Assembly: GCA_017548385.1 (NCBI GenBank)
Contig: JAFZAE010000189.1
Location: forward strand, 1 to 39,461
DNA length: 39,461 nt
Origin: Prevotella sp.
Lineage (GTDB): Bacteria > Bacteroidota > Bacteroidia > Bacteroidales > Bacteroidaceae
Direction of reading: 5' to 3'
This document shows positions 34,782 to 39,461 of this stretch, in pieces. The notes beneath the pieces are model-generated. The model did not search any database. It worked only from the letters and a program-made list of their open reading frames with translations, and was not told the DNA's origin. The position numbers were made by a program, and so were the translations under genes. Positions within the stretch are counted from its first letter, which is position 1. Each line of letters starts with the position of its first letter.

Positions 34782-35900
34782 TTATAATATACTGTATATT
34801 TCATTCATCTTTCTGACAGCCATTTCATCTGTAAAATGTTCTTTTACACGTTCATGGCTAGCCAGGGCGTATTGGTCAAGCAGGGACCTGTTGTTTAGTA
34901 ACTGGTCAATGGCAGCAGCAAATGCCTTGATGTCGCCATGAGGTATTTCCATACCAGTCTGGTCTTTCAGCGATACCCAGTTGACACCTGATCCCTCCAA
35001 GTGAAATACTACGGGGACGCAACGGCAGTACATGGCTTCGGCAAGGGCAATGCCAAATGCCTCTGCCTTAGTGTTGGATGGAAAGGCGAAAATGTCGGCA
35101 GCGTGCACATAGCATCGCAAGTCGTCACTGCTCAGGCGACCAGTAAATGTAATGCGAGGCGAGACAGACTGTTTCTCCAATTTATTAGTTAACGGACCTG
35201 TACCTGTGATAATCACATGGCAGTCGTTTTGGATATACTTTTCTATTTCTATCAAAAGGTCGATTCCTTTGTATTGAATGTGTCGGCCCACAAAGATGAC
35301 AAGTGGTTTGTTGTCAAATTGCTGCTTGATGGATTTGATTCGCTCTTCATCGCCCTCTTTCATGTCAAAATCTGCCGCGATTACGCCATTTTGCACAATC
35401 CGAATCTTCTCCTTATATTGATAGATGGGGCTTGATGGGTGGATATAGTTTGGACTGGTGGCGAGGATAAGGTCAGAGCGTTTCAGTGCTTTGTTTTCAA
35501 AAGGTTTCACCACTTTGTACATAAGACCTTTGGATATGATATCGGAATGCCAATGAAGTATCAATTTTGTTTCGGGCAAAATGGCACGCAGCACCAATGG
35601 ATAGACGTATGGATTGGGACAGTGTACATGAACGAAGTCTGGAGAATACTTTTGAACGAGGTTTTTCAGTATTTTGAAATAACCAAAAGACACATCCTGA
35701 TGCATAAATGAAAAATTCACTTTCACGCGATGAATGATGACACCATTGATAGTGGTCTCACTTGTCTTTCCATTGGTGGCAAAACATACTACCACGTTGC
35801 GATAGTCTGTCAAACCTTCGGCAAGTGACCTCACAAGTGTCTCGATGCCACCAAGGTCGGGATAATAGTATTTTGATATGTGTAGAATAGTTTTTTTCAT
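34782..35900 (-). CDS. Glycosyltransferase family 4 (GT-B)
   Basis: The 372-residue protein begins with the GT4 acceptor-domain signature YYYPDLGGIETLVRSLAEGL. The donor domain contains PLVIFVGRHIQYKGIDLLIE and KAEAFGIALAEAMYCRCVPVVF, the family's E-x7-E nucleotide-sugar site. The resemblance is to sugar transferases of lipid-linked polysaccharide assembly, but donor and acceptor cannot be told. It lies 37 bp after the previous GT2 gene and 4 bp before the next GT4 gene. Confidence 0.92.
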   Translation of the reverse strand: MKKTILHISKYYYPDLGGIETLVRSLAEGLTDYRNVVVCFATNGKTSETTINGVIIHRVKVNFSFMHQDVSFGYFKILKNLVQKYSPDFVHVHCPNPYVYPLVLRAILPETKLILHWHSDIISKGLMYKVVKPFENKALKRSDLILATSPNYIHPSSPIYQYKEKIRIVQNGVIAADFDMKEGDEERIKSIKQQFDNKPLVIFVGRHIQYKGIDLLIEIEKYIQNDCHVIITGTGPLTNKLEKQSVSPRITFTGRLSSDDLRCYVHAADIFAFPSNTKAEAFGIALAEAMYCRCVPVVFHLEGSGVNWVSLKDQTGMEIPHGDIKAFAAAIDQLLNNRSLLDQYALASHERVKEHFTDEMAVRKMNEIYSIL

Positions 35901-35937
35901 AACTAATAGTGATTTGAGAGTTTCACTTGGGGACAGT

Positions 35938-36849
35938 TCAACGTGTCCCTCTTTGTTGATTTTGGGTTATTTGGCGGTATATCCTCAATCTTTGACTATA
36001 ATTATTTCGTCGTTCACGTTTTGATAGTATCGTGCACACCATAATAGCAGCCAATAGACTTGAAATATTCAATATGTTGGACACTTTATTGTAAATCCAG
36101 GAATAATGTTTTCTGAAATAGGTGAAACGGCCATCAAGGACTCTCCGGCAATGGTCTTCGCTCTCAACGAAGCTTTTCCCTTCTAAATGGATAATCGATG
36201 CATCGGGAACACTGACAATACTATAACCTTGTGATTTTACGCGAAGGCATAAGTCAGCATCCTCGCAATACATGAAGAAAGCAGGGTCGAAACCATTCAC
36301 TTTTTCCCATGCCTGTCGTCTGATCATCATGTCAGCACCTGTAATCATAGCAACTTCCATCTCTTTGCCAGTATTGTTGAATTGGGCATTCTTTCCATAG
36401 CGAATTCGACGAAAAATTTGACCACATGCAAAATCCATCTCTGAGAGGATAGAAGGTAGCAAGACATGATACGAATGTGCTGGTTGCATTTCTTTGTTGT
36501 AGATATTGCCACCACAGATGCCTGTATGGGGATGTTCTATAAGGTGTTTGTAGAGGATGGATATAGCATCATTAACCAATATGGTGTCAGGATTAAGCAG
36601 AAAAATATGTTCTCCTTTCGCTTCTTTGACACCAGCATTGTTAGCTCGACCAAACCCAAGATTCTCATGCATCTCAATCAATGTAAATCTGCTTTCATGT
36701 CGCAATAATTCAAGGTCATCCTCACATGAACCATTATCTACGATGATGAGTTCATAGCTGACCCCTCTTGTGTGTTCTATGATGGAAGATACACATTGTA
36801 GGAGCAATGATGCGGTATTATAGTTGACTATGATAACCGAAATATTCAT
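35938..36849 (-). CDS. Glycosyltransferase family 2, rhamnosyltransferase-like
   Basis: The 303-residue protein opens with the GT-A signature ISVIIVNYNTASLLLQCVSSI. It carries FLLNPDTILV (the DxD region) and MYCEDADLCLRVKSQGY, the pattern of rhamnosyltransferase-type GT2 enzymes. One hydrophobic segment near the C-terminus (about 265-280) may anchor it to the inner membrane. It lies 5 bp after the preceding GT2 gene, so the pair is co-translated or tightly coupled. Confidence 0.9.
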   Translation of the reverse strand: MNISVIIVNYNTASLLLQCVSSIIEHTRGVSYELIIVDNGSCEDDLELLRHESRFTLIEMHENLGFGRANNAGVKEAKGEHIFLLNPDTILVNDAISILYKHLIEHPHTGICGGNIYNKEMQPAHSYHVLLPSILSEMDFACGQIFRRIRYGKNAQFNNTGKEMEVAMITGADMMIRRQAWEKVNGFDPAFFMYCEDADLCLRVKSQGYSIVSVPDASIIHLEGKSFVESEDHCRRVLDGRFTYFRKHYSWIYNKVSNILNISSLLAAIMVCTILSKRERRNNYSQRLRIYRQITQNQQRGTR

Positions 36850-36854
36850 CCGTA

Positions 36855-37718
36855 TTAATTTGTTTTGTTTATCAAGTGTCTAGCGCGTATTTTATATTTG
36901 ACTTTATAGTATAAGTATTTTATAAATGACCCATAACCTAATGACTTTAGCATTTCGTAGTGTCGCATGTTTTTCGCTTTCATCTGTTTGAAATGCCTGA
37001 GTCTGTATTTCAATGTGAAATCTTTAATTTCGGTTGCCCCCACAACATTGGCCTCATGTTGCCGATAGAATACCAATGGTTTAGGTATAGCTTGGATAAT
37101 GCCACCGCGACGTAATACGCATGCTGTAATCCAAGCATCATGCATCGTGGCATTGACCGATGGGAAAACTACTGATTCCTTCGCCTTTTGGTTGAAGAGC
37201 ATGGTACTCCCTGTTATTGGAGTGGTGGCTGCAAGGTCTTGGAAATGTGTCAAGAGAGATGGATGGATATTAGACATTCTCCAAAAGGACTCCCCAACAA
37301 CATGCAAAGATGCGTCTGCCACAAACAAATCTGTATAGACAATGAGGGGCTTCGTAGGATAAAGAGATTCTAGTTTTTCCATTTCATTCAATGATGTCTC
37401 TATTTTTTCTTCATTCCACACATCATCTTGATCTGCAAACATGTAATAGCTGGCTTCCACTCTTTTCAATAAAGAGAGAAAATTGTCTTTTGCGCCTTTC
37501 TGACTTTCATATTCCAAGATGGTGACACGAGAATCTTGCTGGGCAAATGTGCGAATGATATCGAGAGTGTGGTCAGTTGAACCATCATCATGTATATACA
37601 GATGCCAATCAGAATTGGTTTGTTTGACAAATGATTCCAGTTGTTCTTTGACGTAACGCTCACCATTGTAAGTCGCCATCAAAATGGCTATAGTCTGTTT
37701 CGTTCTTATTTGATCCAT
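36855..37718 (-). CDS. Glycosyltransferase family 2, RgpB-like
   Basis: The 287-residue protein has the GT-A signature AILMATYNGERYVKEQLESF, then HDDGSTDHT and FADQDDVWN, which are characteristic of the RgpB/rhamnosyl branch of GT2. The C-terminal third (KYRLRHFKQMKAKNMRHYEML) is basic and could bind membrane or the lipid acceptor. Its start overlaps the flippase stop by 13 bp (37706-37718), indicating translational coupling. Sugar specificity is not determined. Confidence 0.9.
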   Translation of the reverse strand: MDQIRTKQTIAILMATYNGERYVKEQLESFVKQTNSDWHLYIHDDGSTDHTLDIIRTFAQQDSRVTILEYESQKGAKDNFLSLLKRVEASYYMFADQDDVWNEEKIETSLNEMEKLESLYPTKPLIVYTDLFVADASLHVVGESFWRMSNIHPSLLTHFQDLAATTPITGSTMLFNQKAKESVVFPSVNATMHDAWITACVLRRGGIIQAIPKPLVFYRQHEANVVGATEIKDFTLKYRLRHFKQMKAKNMRHYEMLKSLGYGSFIKYLYYKVKYKIRARHLINKTN

Positions 37719-39043
37719 ATTCCAGATGCTTTGCCATTGATGAGTTTACTGAATTGTATGCGGTTAACGATTAGTCCAGGGATATTGACTGCACACATGA
37801 CAGCTATAAACCAGATAATGTCGTGCTTAAAGTGCGCGATAATATATGCCAAAGGTATAAACAATATGGCGGCAGACGTGGTGAATATCAGTTGGAGCCA
37901 TAGTTTTCCTATTCCATTAATGAAGTAACTATATCTCATGCTGACTATGAGTATGAATATATAGATGGCCATGGCTATACTCATCTTGATGTCGATGACG
38001 GTGTTTTTGTCTATCCATATTCTATATACATAGTTGGATAGAAGCACCATCATTATCATACCTACAAAAATGCCAATTGTCATCAGGTTGAGCTTCTTGT
38101 TTGCACGTTGTATCCAAGCCATGTCGCCACGTTCGAATGCATCGGTGGTGGCATTCCAGAATGGCATACAAATAACAGTGAAGACCACAAGCATCAGACT
38201 GAAATAGCGGTAGGTGATTTGGTAGGGTGTAACCATCTGTGGTGAAAATAGTTTCGAAATGAGGATGTTTGCGGTCATAAAGAGAACCACCCCAGAGATT
38301 TGCATAACGAAGAATTTTATGCCCATACTCATCACACTTTTTGCCTCGTTCATATCTACCAAGTGAAAACTTGGACGTAAATGTGGATATTTATAATAGA
38401 ATGTGATTGGATAGGCAAGCAGATAGACTATAAATGGTGCTGCAGTATTGACCAGGGCAATCAACATCAGGGAGTGGCTACCTGAAATATAGACGATATA
38501 GGTGCCAATCAAAGCAATAGTTTGTCCCAAACAGACAAGTAGGTTGCTTACTGCTGGTAATTGCAAACCCATGTAGAAGTTGCCTATCAATTTAAAAATA
38601 AAAGTTGAGCAAACAAAGACTATGGTGATAATTAGTATGGTGTCAAGGCTGCTGACACGGTCGTGTGAGACATTTAGAAAACCATACATGTCACCAAAAT
38701 AAATGAGCGACAGCAATATTACCATAGCCGGAATCATAATGCATGTAAGCATTGCGAATGTTGAAGATACCAAGCTGCGGGCACGTTCTGTGTCATTATG
38801 TGCTAAATAGATAGCTAGTTTATTACGCAGTCCATTACCTAGGCCTATGTCCATGTTGTCTATCCATAGCAGAAGGCTACTAATTGTCAACCATACGCCA
38901 TTCTTGTATTCACCTAAACAGTGGAGGGTAACGGGGACCATCATAAAAACAACAACAGCCGACCATCCTTTGATAAGAAAGGACACCAATATATTCTTCA
39001 CCAACAGTGAAGAGCGTTGATGACTTGTCTTGATTGCTGGCAT
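37706..39043 (-). CDS. Wzx-type polysaccharide flippase (MATE/MVF family)
   Basis: The 445-residue protein has about 12 to 14 hydrophobic helices and the polysaccharide-biosynthesis flippase layout. It starts KNILVSFLIKGWSAVVVFMMVPV, and a conserved WLTISSLLLWIDNMDIGLGNGLRNKLA segment follows. It would move the lipid-linked glycan assembled by the downstream glycosyltransferases across the inner membrane. It is the first gene of the five-gene operon and overlaps the next gene by 13 bp. No polymerase (Wzy) or chain-length regulator is visible in the window. Confidence 0.88.
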   Translation of the reverse strand: MPAIKTSHQRSSLLVKNILVSFLIKGWSAVVVFMMVPVTLHCLGEYKNGVWLTISSLLLWIDNMDIGLGNGLRNKLAIYLAHNDTERARSLVSSTFAMLTCIMIPAMVILLSLIYFGDMYGFLNVSHDRVSSLDTILIITIVFVCSTFIFKLIGNFYMGLQLPAVSNLLVCLGQTIALIGTYIVYISGSHSLMLIALVNTAAPFIVYLLAYPITFYYKYPHLRPSFHLVDMNEAKSVMSMGIKFFVMQISGVVLFMTANILISKLFSPQMVTPYQITYRYFSLMLVVFTVICMPFWNATTDAFERGDMAWIQRANKKLNLMTIGIFVGMIMMVLLSNYVYRIWIDKNTVIDIKMSIAMAIYIFILIVSMRYSYFINGIGKLWLQLIFTTSAAILFIPLAYIIAHFKHDIIWFIAVMCAVNIPGLIVNRIQFSKLINGKASGIWIK

Positions 39044-39177
39044 GATTTTTATGATGTGTTTTAACGTATTCTATTATATTATAAACCGCCAAATTGTCTT
39101 AATTATTGTGTTTTTAGTCATAACATATTGTTTTTTTTGACATCACGTTTCAATTTCTGTTAAAAAACAAGGTAAGG

Positions 39178-39210
39178 TTGGATTTATAAACGAAAAAATC
39201 ATTATCTTTA
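39178..39210 (+). promoter_or_regulatory. Possible promoter of the final partial gene
   Basis: TTG (39178-39180), a 22-nt spacer and TATCTTTA (39203-39210) are an imperfect match, diverging from the flippase operon. The start would be about 20 nt before the ATG at 39231. Confidence 0.4.
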
Positions 39211-39230
39211 CACGCAAAAAAACTCGGATT

Positions 39231-39461
39231 ATGGGGAAATTATTGTTTTATATATGCTCAATCATGTTGCCCGTCACCATCATGGCACAAGAAACCACAT
39301 ATGACAAGGCTGAACTTATAAGGGTGAAAAAGTTAGTGAAAAAGCCGTCCTTGCGTGCGCCTTTGCCATTCTTTATGCAAAGCGATCTAAACTGTCAGTA
39401 TTTTGTGTATAACATGTGGAATTTGAGCGAAGAAGATATAGCTGCTGTGGCTGATAGTGCC
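39231..39461 (+). CDS. Exported protein, N-terminal part only
   Basis: An ATG at 39231 opens a frame of 77 residues that continues past the window edge. The first 20 residues (MGKLLFYICSIMLPVTIMAQ) form a signal peptide ending at Ala-Gln, the common Bacteroidetes cleavage pattern. The mature start, ETTYDKAELIRVKKLVKKPS, is basic and helical, and a short aromatic segment (NCQYFVYNMWN) follows. No domain can be named from this fragment. It diverges from the flippase operon and so is probably a separate transcript. Confidence 0.7.
   Translation, partial: MGKLLFYICSIMLPVTIMAQETTYDKAELIRVKKLVKKPSLRAPLPFFMQSDLNCQYFVYNMWNLSEEDIAAVADSA

Noticed and set aside
33722..39043. Glycan operon as a recently acquired genomic island
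   Set aside because: No integrase, transposase, tRNA boundary or direct repeats flank it, and I could not compute a composition difference, so transfer is not supported.

Overview
The window looks like a chromosomal segment of a Bacteroidales bacterium, most likely Prevotella/Segatella or a close relative. Four things point there: long Bacteroidetes-type SecA and Rho proteins, a dual-membrane anti-sigma-like protein, few Shine-Dalgarno sequences, and promoters that repeatedly fit the Bacteroidetes pattern TTTG-N19/20-TAnnTTTG. There is no integrase, transposase, CRISPR array or phage module. Most of the window is housekeeping, with accessory interest in a few regulatory regions, one sigma/anti-sigma locus and one glycan gene cluster.

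Layout. Positions 1-2932 hold the tail of an unidentified gene, tRNA-Cys, an orphan FeoB-associated Cys-rich membrane protein, a duplicated promoter element, and an SH3b-repeat protein followed by a thioredoxin/esterase fusion and tRNA-Lys. Positions 3094-7151 hold htpG, a probable 6S-like small RNA and pepD. Positions 7250-11787 are a plus-strand run: small membrane protein, OmpH/Skp-like lipoprotein, nth, DUF2461 protein, FKBP isomerase and DMT transporter. Positions 11938-19971 are minus-strand: Na+/solute symporter, phosphate-type porin, secA and a DUF4105 protein. A small plus-strand transcription unit with a 27-codon ORF lies at 14919-15173.

Positions 20114-25677 are an outer-membrane biogenesis set: beta-barrel protein, lptC, a CorC/HlyC-like protein and ppiD. 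Next come a lone periplasmic-binding lipoprotein and a large TPR protein (25739-28834). Then a lipoprotein, an ECF sigma factor and a protein with a cytoplasmic N-terminus, one membrane helix, a repetitive linker and a C-terminal outer-membrane barrel (28912-31413). Rho, with a long disordered insert, follows at 31510-33558. The last block (33722-39043) is a compact minus-strand operon of a Wzx-type flippase and four glycosyltransferases, and a secreted protein begins at 39231 and runs off the end.

How the genes fit together: much of the window serves the cell envelope. SecA, OmpH/Skp, FKBP, PpiD and LptC handle export, folding and LPS transport. The flippase operon makes a surface glycan. 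The sigma/dual-membrane anti-sigma pair is well placed to sense outer-membrane state and adjust transcription. The best candidates for under-described biology are the lipoprotein-sigma-barrel locus, the small transcription unit at 14919-15173, the overlapping face-to-face promoters with a palindrome at 7251-7359, and the duplicated promoter element at 686-850.
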